From NCBI GenBank assembly GCA_020638735.1, contig JACKHZ010000016.1:1-64000 (forward strand): DNA of 64,000 nucleotides, given 5' to 3'. The translations under genes and the position numbers were made by a program. Of this stretch, positions 54,301-62,302 are shown in pieces. The DNA is from Planctomycetota bacterium (GTDB taxonomy: Bacteria > Planctomycetota > UBA1135 > UBA2386). Each line of letters begins with the position of its first letter. Position 1 is the first letter of the stretch. Under the pieces are notes generated by a model, which saw only the letters and a program-made list of their open reading frames with translations, made no database searches and was not told the DNA's origin.

Positions 54301-57300
54301 GAGGTCGTGCTCGAACTGCCCGCAGGCTTCGACGCCGACAGCGCGCTGTCGGTCAGCGTGCTCGGCGGCAGCAATGCCGCGTGGGCCGCGATCGAGCGCC
54401 GCCTGCAGGTCTACCCGTACGGTTGCGTCGAGCAGACGTTGTCGAAGCTGCTGCCGTTCGCTGCCGCGGCGCGCGGCGCCGTCGTGCACGGCACGCCGCC
54501 GCCGACCGTCGACGGCGACTTCGAACAGCGTCTGCGCGCCGGCTTCGCACGTCTGCGTCGGCTACAGCACGGCCGCGGCGGGGCGTTCTCGTTCTGGCCG
54601 GACGAGCCGGTCGACCGCGCGATGAGCGCGTTGGTGCTGCACGGGCTGGCGGTGATGCGCGATGGCGGCGTCGATCCGGCGCGCCATGGACTCACCTGCG
54701 ATCCGAGCAAGGCGCCGTTCGCCGCCGCGATCGCGTCGCTCACCGCGCGCGCGGGGAGCTGTGATGGTGTCGAGCAGCTACTGGACGTGGAGCTGGCGGC
54801 GGCGTGTCTGCGCTTCGTGCCGTTGCACGCCTCGGCGGGGGACGCGTTGCGCGCCGCCCTCGCGGCCGAGCAGCAGTTGCCGGCCGGCCTGTTGGCCCGC
54901 AGCGGGCTCGCGTTGGCAGCGGCCGGCGACCGCGAGTCGGCCGAGCGATGCTTGCAGCGCCTGCGTGCGCGCGAACGCGTCGGCGGCGGCGACCTGACGC
55001 TGCCCGGCGAACGGCCGCTCGCGGTCCGCGCGCTGCAGCTCGAGTTGCAGCGGACGCTGCATCCCGACGCCGATGTCGCCGACGAGGTCGGCGCGGTGCT
55101 GCTCGGTTGCCTCGATGGCTACAGCTCGACGTACGAGCAGGGCGCGGCACTCGGCGCGTTGGCGCTGGCGCTCGAACGCAGCGAGCCCGGTGCGTTCGCC
55201 GCGCAGCTGCAGGTCGGCGAGGCGTGCCACGAGCTGCGGCTGACGCCCGAAGACGGTTACCGCGCCGAACGCAAGTTCGCCATGGTGCCGCGTCTCGCGG
55301 TGCGCGGGCCGGCGGGGCAGCTGCTGGTGCTGCGCGTGACCGGCCGGTGGCTCGAGGCGGGCTCGATGCACGAACCGTGGAGTTCGCCGCTGCTGGTGGA
55401 GCGCAGCCTCTGCCGCCGCCGCCCCGGCGCCGACGGCGCGCCGCCGCGCGGCGATGCGCTGCTGCCGGTCGATGGCGGCGACCTGCGCGTCGGTGAGCCG
55501 CTCCTCCTGCGCGTGCGCGTCAGCTCGTCGCGCGCGTTGCGCTACGTGGTCGTCGAGTGCCCGCTGCCGGCCGGCATGGAACTGGTCGGCGAGCCGGCGG
55601 CGATCGAGCGCTTCGACGACCGCATCGCCTGGTCGTGCGGCTACGTCGCGCAACGCTGGAGCGAGCTGGTGGTGCCGGTGGTGCCGACGCTGGTCGGCAC
55701 GATGGCCTGGCCGCCGGCGACCGCGGCGCCGATGTACGCCGCCGGCGACGACGGCGGCACCGCCGGCGCGCTGCTCACCGTGCATCCGGCGACCGTCAAT
55801 CCGACGCGCCGCGCCCAGGTCGCGTGCTTCCGCAGCTGGCGGCCGCCGGAGCCTCCGGCGCCGCGGGAACTGAGCGCGCGTGAGCAGTTCGACGAGGCCG
55901 CCGTGGCGGTCGAGAACGCGTTCGTGGCCGACGACGAGCGCGCGCTCGAGCTGGCGTGGGCCGCTGTCGTGGCGACGCACGCGCAGCTGTGCCGCCAGCG
56001 CGAAGCCGCGGCCGGGGACGAACGCGAACCCGACGACGATGGTCCGGCGCACGTGCTCGACACGCTGACGGACCTGCTCGAAGAGGAGCGGGGGCGCAGT
56101 GGCGCCGTCGGCAACGTACTGCGCCGGTCCGTGCACGCCGCGTTGGCGGAGCTGCAGGTTCGTGCGGTGCACGACGCGTTGCTGCAGTTCGAACGCGTTC
56201 GCTCGGACTACCTGGACTGCTACAGCGCCGAGATCCTGGTGCGGGGCCTCGCCTGCTGGGCGGATCGCCAGGCGCGCGAGTCGCTGCTGGCGCGGGTGCT
56301 CGAACTGGCGATGGCGCGCGGGGTCTGGCCCGCCGACGAACTCGAGCAGGTGCCGGCGCCGGTGCTCGACGAGGAGTTGCGCGCGGTGTTGATCGCCGCG
56401 CTCGCCGCCGGGGCAGGCCCGCGCCTCGAGCAGGTTCTGGAGATCCTGCCGCCAGAGGACCTCGAGCAGCTCTCGCCGACCGTGTGGCTGGCGATGAGCG
56501 ACGGCGAATGGCCCGACCGGTTCGTGCGCCGATTGCTCGGCAGTGAGCTGGGCCGCGGCGAGCTGCGCCGCGTGCTCGCCGATCCGCAGCTGGTTGCCGA
56601 GCATGCCTACGACCTGATCGAGCAGCTGCCGGAGGCGTGGTGGGACAATGCGACGCTCGCGGTGTTGCACGAGCTCGACGACTACCGCGAAGACGGCTTC
56701 GACGCGGTCGCACGTCTCGCGACGAGCCGGCTGACGGACGCGGAGCTGCTGCGCGAGCTGGGCACGACGGACGATGCGACGTGGTGCGGCACGCTGGCGC
56801 TGGCGTTGCGGCGGCGCGGCGTTCGCGACGTCGGCGATGTGGCGGTCGACGGTGACGCCGATCCCGAACGCAGCGCGTGGCTGGCGGTGGTGGCGCTGGG
56901 TGTCGACGACGGCGCCGGCGCGGCCGAGGTCCTGGCCAGACTGCGCCAGCAGGAGGTCCGGCCCGATGCGCGCCTGGCCGAGCTGCTGTCCGAGATCCTG
57001 TTGCGCAGCGGTTCGGTGGCGCAGCTGGCGCCGATCGTCGTGCACCTCGAGTACTCCGCCTGTGCAGCGCTGTTGGCGCGGCTCGACCCGGCGCAGCGGC
57101 GGCAGCTGCTGGCGGCCGTCGAGTACCGGTTGGCGGCGTTGCCGCGCGCCGCCGACGAGGCCGACGGCGAGGCGTTGTGGAGCTATGCGCAGCGACTTGA
57201 ACAACTCGACGAGGTCGTCTACGTGCTGTGCGACACCGACGCCGGGCTCGCCTTCCTCGGACAGCGCACTGCGACGATCGCCGACGAGAGAGTGCGCGAG

Positions 57301-57480
57301 TCGGTTCGCGAACGTCGCTGCAGTGCCCTTGGCTACGATCCCGACACCGGTGAGCCGTGGGCGGACGAGCCGTGGCTGGCGCTGCTGCACACGGTCGCGC
57401 GCGGCGGGGTGTCTTCGACGTGGTCGGCGGCCGAACGGCAGCGCTACGACCGCTTGCGCATGCTGCGCGGTGTGCGCTGA
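51367..57480 (+). CDS. Giant secreted alpha-2-macroglobulin-like protein with thioester
   Basis: 2,037-residue exported protein, with signal peptide about 1-26. MG-type domains begin near residue 365 with LMVDRPLYRPGETVLG, the usual entry of A2M. The MG7/A2M block (VTVAVVDERVFAIAED; DFRSTAAFVTVIADAAGVA; LPDDLTTWRVTVVGATPDG) follows at about 715-890. The thioester motif YGCVEQT gives Cys1020, with Gln three residues later, as in bacterial CLEQ-type A2Ms. An alpha-alpha toroid and receptor-like domains follow to about 1460. About 550 extra C-terminal residues are helical and Glu/Asp/Arg-rich, unlike E. coli YfhM. A2Ms trap attacking proteases covalently. No pbpC neighbour and no lipobox are seen. 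Confidence 0.9.
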   Translation: MLRSPSLSLLLATLSCAASLTQSLFAQELVTQSAAERCAAALLRGDVEAAAAAASSAEDPAERARLQAAVLPPSQRPLAMLGVAARHRDSREADLALLAGAAAIAVRRDHGRSLPELRDWIDFEDIRDDTDDLAPAPLVVGLWRELAYRREHGGDLQLLAETERLLREVSVSRFGFEPVRVAPTTPWVLPERREDLLLRAWRRQPGRSDWAELADLGRVDVEQHLPLRRQEPLAALSAGDWLVELSSTSTRWRSMRAVEVSDLDVVAIYDRQRIALGAWRDGTPVDAGRWWWRRGGGQVGAGEVVECTFAGGSVVIVGDDVQQQVTSGGELFVEVGGQRARVPIGSDRWWHHVEGHSRWQAHLMVDRPLYRPGETVLGRLVLRETVADGDGLDAVLTSRPAAWRDVELRALEHGDEVRLTGRTDADGVWRFEVPLAEWVSTGAVPFVVYAARDADPDADADGVRRAAIVYQGRPCTVASFRRAACTLDVEGPKRVPAGDDAAVALVARWASGAPASGLAVEAEVQLFGIDVRTEKHSLVTGEDGRTVLELPLQRTRAARARATFHVDTPDGRKRHVFDVEVVQPPPPTTGGGDGAVTSQWRRLRLLPPALAIVGQPCQLRCRGPANGQALLAIGRGTGTRLRQLQFDAMGEAVVELTPTRAEWPALDLRVANASWSTSERVPLLLGAANAPVIELPQRGAPGSTVECRVATGVAGAIVTVAVVDERVFAIAEDRTPDPAVALRPSAPHASWRRTNSAVALAGEELLASLLVDGRVPPAWYGGSLDRGTPASGGPASAAGGAGQLRSDFRSTAAFVTVIADAAGVAVLPIALPDDLTTWRVTVVGATPDGAAFVERRSLVTRLPLAAEPVLPRVLRVGDAVQVPVVVDRGEHAAEAVAVDLSVRSEDAALLVEGGAQTVTPAAGRAATAAITLRGAAAGPAPLALEAVAGALADRSRRVLDVQPDAVARPLSAAAMGEGEVVLELPAGFDADSALSVSVLGGSNAAWAAIERRLQVYPYGCVEQTLSKLLPFAAAARGAVVHGTPPPTVDGDFEQRLRAGFARLRRLQHGRGGAFSFWPDEPVDRAMSALVLHGLAVMRDGGVDPARHGLTCDPSKAPFAAAIASLTARAGSCDGVEQLLDVELAAACLRFVPLHASAGDALRAALAAEQQLPAGLLARSGLALAAAGDRESAERCLQRLRARERVGGGDLTLPGERPLAVRALQLELQRTLHPDADVADEVGAVLLGCLDGYSSTYEQGAALGALALALERSEPGAFAAQLQVGEACHELRLTPEDGYRAERKFAMVPRLAVRGPAGQLLVLRVTGRWLEAGSMHEPWSSPLLVERSLCRRRPGADGAPPRGDALLPVDGGDLRVGEPLLLRVRVSSSRALRYVVVECPLPAGMELVGEPAAIERFDDRIAWSCGYVAQRWSELVVPVVPTLVGTMAWPPATAAPMYAAGDDGGTAGALLTVHPATVNPTRRAQVACFRSWRPPEPPAPRELSAREQFDEAAVAVENAFVADDERALELAWAAVVATHAQLCRQREAAAGDEREPDDDGPAHVLDTLTDLLEEERGRSGAVGNVLRRSVHAALAELQVRAVHDALLQFERVRSDYLDCYSAEILVRGLACWADRQARESLLARVLELAMARGVWPADELEQVPAPVLDEELRAVLIAALAAGAGPRLEQVLEILPPEDLEQLSPTVWLAMSDGEWPDRFVRRLLGSELGRGELRRVLADPQLVAEHAYDLIEQLPEAWWDNATLAVLHELDDYREDGFDAVARLATSRLTDAELLRELGTTDDATWCGTLALALRRRGVRDVGDVAVDGDADPERSAWLAVVALGVDDGAGAAEVLARLRQQEVRPDARLAELLSEILLRSGSVAQLAPIVVHLEYSACAALLARLDPAQRRQLLAAVEYRLAALPRAADEADGEALWSYAQRLEQLDEVVYVLCDTDAGLAFLGQRTATIADERVRESVRERRCSALGYDPDTGEPWADEPWLALLHTVARGGVSSTWSAAERQRYDRLRMLRGVR

Positions 57481-57659
57481 GCATGCGATGGGCCCGGCCG
57501 CGCGTCGGTGCGGAGCGCCAGCTCGTTCGCCGCCGCGCCGGGCGTGCGCACGGCGGGGTCATGAACGCGCCGAGCGCCGCCGCGCTGCCTGGCCCGTGAA
57601 CGACCACGATCGGCAGCGAACGCAGCGGATGCGATCCACGATGCGCCGGTCCCTGTCGG

Positions 57660-57665
57660 TATGCT
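57660..57665 (+). promoter_or_regulatory. -10-like box of beta-helix-like gene
   Basis: TATGCT, 6 nt before ATG 57672. Part of the recurrent TAnnnT pattern. Confidence 0.4.
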
Positions 57666-57671
57666 GCGGCG

Positions 57672-58916
57672 ATGGTGTCGAAGGCGAGCGCGCTGGGGAT
57701 CGTCATCGGCCTCGTGCTTGGAGTCGGCGCGGGCTTCCTGCTCGGGGTGTCGGGCGGGGCGGCCGCGCTCCCGCCTGAGCCGGGCGAACGCGGAGCTGTC
57801 GCTGCGGGTCAGTCGCCGCACGCGGCGCCGGCTGATGCGGCGAATGCGCGGGACGACGCGCGGCGCGAGCCGGTAGCGGCACCGGGTGGCCGCGAGGAGG
57901 CGCCGCCGCTGATCGGCCAGCCGCTGCGCGACTACGCGGTGGGGGAGATGCAGCGCGGGTGGCACAGCGTGCGTGCTGCGGATGCAATGCCCGACGAACA
58001 GGTCGGAACGGCCATGGGGCAGTTCCAAACGGCGCTGCTCGCGCTGCCATTCTCGCTCGGTGAGCAGGCGGCGCGCGCGCAGGATCAGCTGGATGCCGTC
58101 ACGGCGGCGCTGGCGTCGGGCGACGGTGTGCAGCTGCTGGCGAACCTGACCGGGGACGACGCCGACGCGGCTGCGCTGGTGCGCGATCGGGCCCGCTTCG
58201 GCCAGTTGTTCGCCGCGCGCGCCGGCGGTTCGGCGATCGCTGGCAAGCTGCGCATGGTGCGGGTCGACGATCAGCTCGACGACGGCAGCCTGCTGGCGTT
58301 CGGCGCCGGGGTGTTCCAGCTGTGGGACCTGATGCGCAACAAGCATCCGTTCCCGAGCGACGTCACGGTGCGCGGCGCCGGCATGGACGCGACGTTGCTG
58401 GTGCTCAACACGCTCTCCACCAGCGGTCCGTTGCGGCGCTTCGCCGTCGAGGACTGCACGGTCTTCGTCGAAGGGTACCTGACCGACCTGCGCTCCGAGC
58501 CGGCGCTGATGGCGTTCCGCAACGTGCGCTTCGTCGGTTTCGACAGCGGCGGCGGCGCTTCGGTCTGCTTCGGCGTCGATCGCGCCGCGATCCTGGCGAC
58601 CGACTGTCGCTTCGAGGGTGGCTATGGGCGGCATCCCATCGCCGGCAATCTGATCCGGGCCGATGGTCCATCGCTGTGCCGGTTCGAGCGATGCAGCTTC
58701 TCGCGCGTCGCCGTGCAAGACCTCGACGATCTGCAAGGCGCCTTCGTGCAGTGCACGATGACCGAGCTGCTGAGCCAGCCGCGGCCGACCTCGCAGATGA
58801 CGCTCGAAGGCTGTCGCGTGGACGTGCTCACTGCGCAGCGGGCGCGCGACATCGAGTGGTTGCGGCGCGATCTGAACGAGCTGTTTCCGCAGTGGCGCGA
58901 ACAGTTGAACCGGTGA
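57672..58916 (+). CDS. Membrane-anchored beta-helix-like protein
   Basis: 414-residue protein: N-terminal membrane helix (about 6-30, GIVIGLVLGVGAGFLLGV), a disordered Ala/Pro linker (to about 75), a helical segment (about 80-180), then a right-handed parallel beta-helix-like region (about 215-380). The latter has short strand repeats with Cys/Asn/Arg ladders (VEDCTVFVEGYLTD, FRNVRFVGFDSGG, ATDCRFEGGYG, FERCSFSRVAV, LEGCRVDVLT). Such folds bind or cleave polysaccharides; no catalytic set is evident. It ends 12 bp from the stop of the convergent LRR gene. Function unknown. Confidence 0.7.
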   Translation: MVSKASALGIVIGLVLGVGAGFLLGVSGGAAALPPEPGERGAVAAGQSPHAAPADAANARDDARREPVAAPGGREEAPPLIGQPLRDYAVGEMQRGWHSVRAADAMPDEQVGTAMGQFQTALLALPFSLGEQAARAQDQLDAVTAALASGDGVQLLANLTGDDADAAALVRDRARFGQLFAARAGGSAIAGKLRMVRVDDQLDDGSLLAFGAGVFQLWDLMRNKHPFPSDVTVRGAGMDATLLVLNTLSTSGPLRRFAVEDCTVFVEGYLTDLRSEPALMAFRNVRFVGFDSGGGASVCFGVDRAAILATDCRFEGGYGRHPIAGNLIRADGPSLCRFERCSFSRVAVQDLDDLQGAFVQCTMTELLSQPRPTSQMTLEGCRVDVLTAQRARDIEWLRRDLNELFPQWREQLNR

Positions 58917-58928
58917 GCAGGGTGCGTC

Positions 58929-60407
58929 TCAGCGCGGCTTGCGCCCCTGCCAGCTGCTGGTCGTGACCTGGACGTGGGAGCCGAACAGGGCCTTCACCGC
59001 GGCCTCGTCGATCTCGGCGACGTGCACTTCGAGTTGGCGCAGCGCCGGCGCCGCGGCGAGCGGGCGCAGGGTGTCGATGGTCAGGTCACCTGTCGCGCTG
59101 AGCTCGGCGAGGATCAGCGTGTCGAGCAACGGCAGCGTTTCGAGGCCCGCCAAGGTCACGACGTTCCTGCCGGTCAATCGAAGTCTGGTCAGCCGTCGCT
59201 GACCCGAGACGGCCTCGATCAGCGCCGGTGTCACCTCGCCCCAGTATTCGAGGCGTTCGAGCGAGAGATGCTGCAGCGCGGCGGCGATCGCGCCTGCGAC
59301 CTCGGCGGCATCTTCGGCCACGAACAGGTCGCCGAAGATGCGGCGTTGGCGATGGCTGTCGAGATCGAGCGTGCGCAGGTGCCGTAGCTGCTGCAGGTGG
59401 GCGAAGCCGACGACGGTCAGCTCGTGGCCGCGAAGCTGCAGTTCGGTCAGTGATTCGGGCAAGGCGGCGACCTCGTCGTCGCGCAGGTCGCAGCCCTGCA
59501 GGTGCAGGGTCGTGAGGTTGGGCAGTGTGGTCAGGTGGCGCAGCTGACCCGCATCCGGGCGCCAGAACGGAACGCGGTCGGCAGGGGCGCCGAGCGGTTT
59601 GCGTCCCCACTGGGCGAAGCGCAGTTCTCGCAGGGAGCGCATCGACAGCAGCGCCTGCCAGCTGTCGTCGTCGAAGCCCTCGCAACTCGACAGGTCCAAG
59701 CACTCGAGCGGCAGCTTGGCAAGCCGGCGCATCGCCGCGGCATCGAGCGGGAACGACGTGAGGTGCAGCGCACGCAGCCGCGGTATCGCGGCCAGCGCTG
59801 CGAGCACTTCGTCATCGACGGGGGTGCGCGAACCGACCAGCGACATCGAGCGCAATGCCGGATGGCCGGCCAGCGGCTGCAGCACCGGTGCATTCACGAC
59901 GACGGGGAAGGCGAAGTCGAGCTCTTCGAGATGCTCGAGGCGCGCCAACGGCTGGAGCAGGCGGGGGCGCGGTTGACTCCACCAGTCGCGAACCTGCGCC
60001 GCATTGCCGCGGCCCGCGTTGCCGAGGATCGCGGGCGCCAGGACCAGGCGTCGCAGTCCGGCGAAACGTTCTAGATCGGCGAGTCGCGCGGGGTCGGCAA
60101 TGGTGAAGCGCAGGTTGGCCGTCGCCGCCGGCAGGTCGGCGAGCGTGTCGTCGTCGGCCTGCACTTCGGCGGGCAGCGGCTCGGGTTGCTGTGACGGATG
60201 CTGCATCGTCGGCGCGTGGCGTTCGCGCTGCTGCAGCGCGAGCGTGGCCGGCACCGCGACGCCGAGCAGCAGTAGCGCAGCGACCAGCCAGCGGTGCAGG
60301 CGTGGCCCGCTCGGCGCGGCAGCCGGCGTGACGTCACCGCCGCGCAACAACTGCCGCAGCGCCGCGTCCAACAGGCGCTGGTCGGCGGGGGACATTGTGT
60401 CGTTCAT
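58929..60407 (-). CDS. Single-pass membrane leucine-rich-repeat protein (sigma-factor partner)
   Basis: 492-residue protein. It has a short cytoplasmic N-terminus beginning MNDTMSPADQ (about 1-40) and a membrane helix at about 41-58 (LVAALLLLGVAVPATLAL). A large periplasmic region carries about ten leucine-rich repeats (LRSMSLVGSRTPVDDEVLAA; LTTLHLQGCDLRDDEVAALP; LTRLRLTGRNVVTLAGLETL). ATG 60407 overlaps the sigma-factor stop by four bases (ATGA). Architecture (MND start, cytoplasmic helix, one membrane pass, sensor-like periplasmic domain) parallels the thioredoxin partner of the other sigma factor at 22053-23372. Anti-sigma activity is inferred only. Confidence 0.8.
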   Translation of the reverse strand: MNDTMSPADQRLLDAALRQLLRGGDVTPAAAPSGPRLHRWLVAALLLLGVAVPATLALQQRERHAPTMQHPSQQPEPLPAEVQADDDTLADLPAATANLRFTIADPARLADLERFAGLRRLVLAPAILGNAGRGNAAQVRDWWSQPRPRLLQPLARLEHLEELDFAFPVVVNAPVLQPLAGHPALRSMSLVGSRTPVDDEVLAALAAIPRLRALHLTSFPLDAAAMRRLAKLPLECLDLSSCEGFDDDSWQALLSMRSLRELRFAQWGRKPLGAPADRVPFWRPDAGQLRHLTTLPNLTTLHLQGCDLRDDEVAALPESLTELQLRGHELTVVGFAHLQQLRHLRTLDLDSHRQRRIFGDLFVAEDAAEVAGAIAAALQHLSLERLEYWGEVTPALIEAVSGQRRLTRLRLTGRNVVTLAGLETLPLLDTLILAELSATGDLTIDTLRPLAAAPALRQLEVHVAEIDEAAVKALFGSHVQVTTSSWQGRKPR

Positions 60408-60943
60408 CGCGAACCTCCGAGTCGTCGTTGGATGCAGTCGAACAGCGCCGAACGCAGCCGGCGCAGCGCGCTCTTCACTCCCTGCGCGCCGATGCCGAGC
60501 GCTTCGCCGGCGGCTTCGCGGCCGTCGCCGTCGCGATAGACCGCGTCGAGCAGCGCGCGGCTGCGCGCCGGCAGCGCTGCGACGCAGTGGCGCAGCGCGT
60601 CGACGTAGTCGCCGCCGGCACCATCGCCGCAGCGTTGCTGCCAGACGGCGTCGGCTTCGTCGAGCTGCTGCAGCGTCACGCCGCGCGGGCCGCGGCGTTG
60701 CCACAGCTGGCGCGCCGTGGTGCGCAAGAACGCGAACACCGCCGCCGGCGCCTCGGCGCGGAATTCTGGGCGGCGCAGCACCACCAGCATCGCCTCCTGC
60801 ACCAGGTCGTCGGCGGTCGCCGCGTCGGCGCCGAGCGTGCACAGGTAGCGCCACAGGCCGTCGCGCAGCCGGGCCAGCAGCCCGCCGAGCTCCGCGGGCG
60901 GAGCCGGTTCTCGCGGCGGGTCGTGGCGGAGCGTGTCGTGCAC
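60404..60943 (-). CDS. ECF-type RNA polymerase sigma factor
   Basis: 179-residue sigma factor with regions 2 and 4 only. Region 2 is near residues 20-90 (YLCTLGADAATADDLVQEAM, FAFLRTTARQLWQRRG) and region 4 near 115-175 (ALPARSRALLDAVYRDGDGR, then helix-turn-helix EALGIGAQGVKSALRRLR). GTG 60943 is the start. Region 4 lacks the usual acidic promoter-recognition spacing of well-studied ECFs, but the overall layout is the same as the sigma at 23375. Coupled by ATGA overlap to the LRR membrane protein; the two probably form a signal-transduction unit. Confidence 0.88.
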   Translation of the reverse strand: MHDTLRHDPPREPAPPAELGGLLARLRDGLWRYLCTLGADAATADDLVQEAMLVVLRRPEFRAEAPAAVFAFLRTTARQLWQRRGPRGVTLQQLDEADAVWQQRCGDGAGGDYVDALRHCVAALPARSRALLDAVYRDGDGREAAGEALGIGAQGVKSALRRLRSALFDCIQRRLGGSR

Positions 60944-61025
60944 CGCCCCAGGATCTCCGCACGGGGGCGCCGGGGTGCAGGAATCCGGCAGATCGTCGCG
61001 GCGAGCACGATCGCTTGGCTCGCGC

Positions 61026-61031
61026 TACGGT
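61026..61031 (+). promoter_or_regulatory. -10-like box of TraB-like gene
   Basis: TACGGT, 7 nt before ATG 61039. Part of the recurrent TAnnnT pattern. Confidence 0.4.
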
Positions 61032-61038
61032 CTGCGCC

Positions 61039-62262
61039 ATGCGGAAGACCCTGTGCGCGCTGCTTTCGTCGTTCGGTCTGGTGCTGGCGACCCCGGTCGG
61101 GGCGCAGGAGGCCGCGCAGCCGGAGCGCCGCCCGTTCAACCGGCTGATCGAGAACGACGACGGCGGCCGCCTCGAGGTGCTGGTCGCGACCTACGAGCAG
61201 GACGACCGCACGCTGGTGCTGCACGGCGCGGTGCACGTCGCCGACGCCGAGCACTACGCCGAGCTGCAGCGCCGCTTCGCGGCCTTCGACGTGCTGCTCT
61301 ACGAGCTGATCGGCGACCCGGACCTGCGGCCGTATCCCGGCATGGAGCTCGATGGCGAGCACTGGATCTCACAGCTGCAGGACGGTATGGGCAGCGGCCT
61401 GCAGCTGGCGGCGCAGTTCGACTGCATCGACTACCGGCCCGACAACTTCGTGCACGCCGACATGAACGAGGAGCAGTGGCTCGACGCGCTCGAGGCGGCC
61501 GAGTCGAGCGAGTTCGGGGAGCTGTTCGCCGGCGGACTCGGCGAACCGGACCGCGAGGCCGAGGCGAAGCGTCGGCCGCTCGACCTGGTCTCGGCGTTCC
61601 GCAGCGGCGCCGGCATCGCCGAGCTGCGGCTGTTCGCGGCGCGCATGATGATGGAGGCCGACGCCGACGACGGTGAGCCGACGGTCATCATCGAGGGCCG
61701 CAACGAGCGCTGCCTCGAAGTGCTCGAACGCGAGCTGCGCAACGGCCACCAGAAGCTCGGCATCTACTACGGCGCGGCCCACATGGAGCACATGGAGCGA
61801 CGGCTGCTCGAGGACCTCGGCTGGCGCCGCACCAAGGAGGAGTGGCTGGTGGCGTGGGACTGCCGCAAGAGCCGCTTCCCGGCCGAGGAGAAGGGGCTGA
61901 AGATGAAGCGCTTCTGGGCCGGTCGCGACCTCAAGAAGCTGCACGAGGCGGTGCTCGCCTACGCGGCTGCGCACGACGACGCGCCGACCTGGGAAGCGCT
62001 GCGCGCGGCCGCCGCCGACGGCAAACTGCCCGGGCGGCAGGGTGGCAAGGATCCGTGGGGGCGTGACTACGTGCTGCGCAAGGTCGGCGACGGCTGGCAG
62101 GTGCGCTGCCTCGGCAGCGATGGTGTCGACGGCACGGCCGACGACCTGGTCGAAGGGGCGGTCGAGGACCCTCCTCGCCGCGGTCCGTCGGCCGAGCGCG
62201 CGGAACGGCTGAAGCAGGTCGAGCAGCGCTGGCGCAAGCAGGGGCCGTCCGGCGGCGGCTGA
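61039..62262 (+). CDS. Exported TraB/GumN-like protein fused to a pilin-type (GspG-like) C-terminal segment
   Basis: 407-residue exported protein (signal peptide about 1-22). The main domain (about 30-290) resembles TraB/PrgY/GumN/Tiki-type proteins: LVLHGAVHVADAEHYAELQ near the start, FAAFDVLLYELIGDP, and near its end KLGIYYGAAHMEHMERRLL with GAAH. These conserved G-x-x-H elements are the suspected metalloprotease-like residues. A C-terminal piece (about 305-380) reads DPWGRDYVLRKVGDGWQVRC then LGSDGVDGTADDL, the calcium-binding end of type II secretion pseudopilins (GspG), here without a prepilin peptide. The joining of these two parts is unusual. Confidence 0.75.
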   Translation: MRKTLCALLSSFGLVLATPVGAQEAAQPERRPFNRLIENDDGGRLEVLVATYEQDDRTLVLHGAVHVADAEHYAELQRRFAAFDVLLYELIGDPDLRPYPGMELDGEHWISQLQDGMGSGLQLAAQFDCIDYRPDNFVHADMNEEQWLDALEAAESSEFGELFAGGLGEPDREAEAKRRPLDLVSAFRSGAGIAELRLFAARMMMEADADDGEPTVIIEGRNERCLEVLERELRNGHQKLGIYYGAAHMEHMERRLLEDLGWRRTKEEWLVAWDCRKSRFPAEEKGLKMKRFWAGRDLKKLHEAVLAYAAAHDDAPTWEALRAAAADGKLPGRQGGKDPWGRDYVLRKVGDGWQVRCLGSDGVDGTADDLVEGAVEDPPRRGPSAERAERLKQVEQRWRKQGPSGGG

Positions 62263-62302
62263 CCGCTTGCTTCGCACCCGACCGCGCGGCACGGTTGCGC
62301 CC

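Noticed and set aside
51190..62302. The 11-kb block between the two halves of the deoxynucleoside cluster as a mobile element
   Set aside because: No transposase, integrase, terminal repeats, tRNA target duplication or composition change was seen; codon use matches the flanks.
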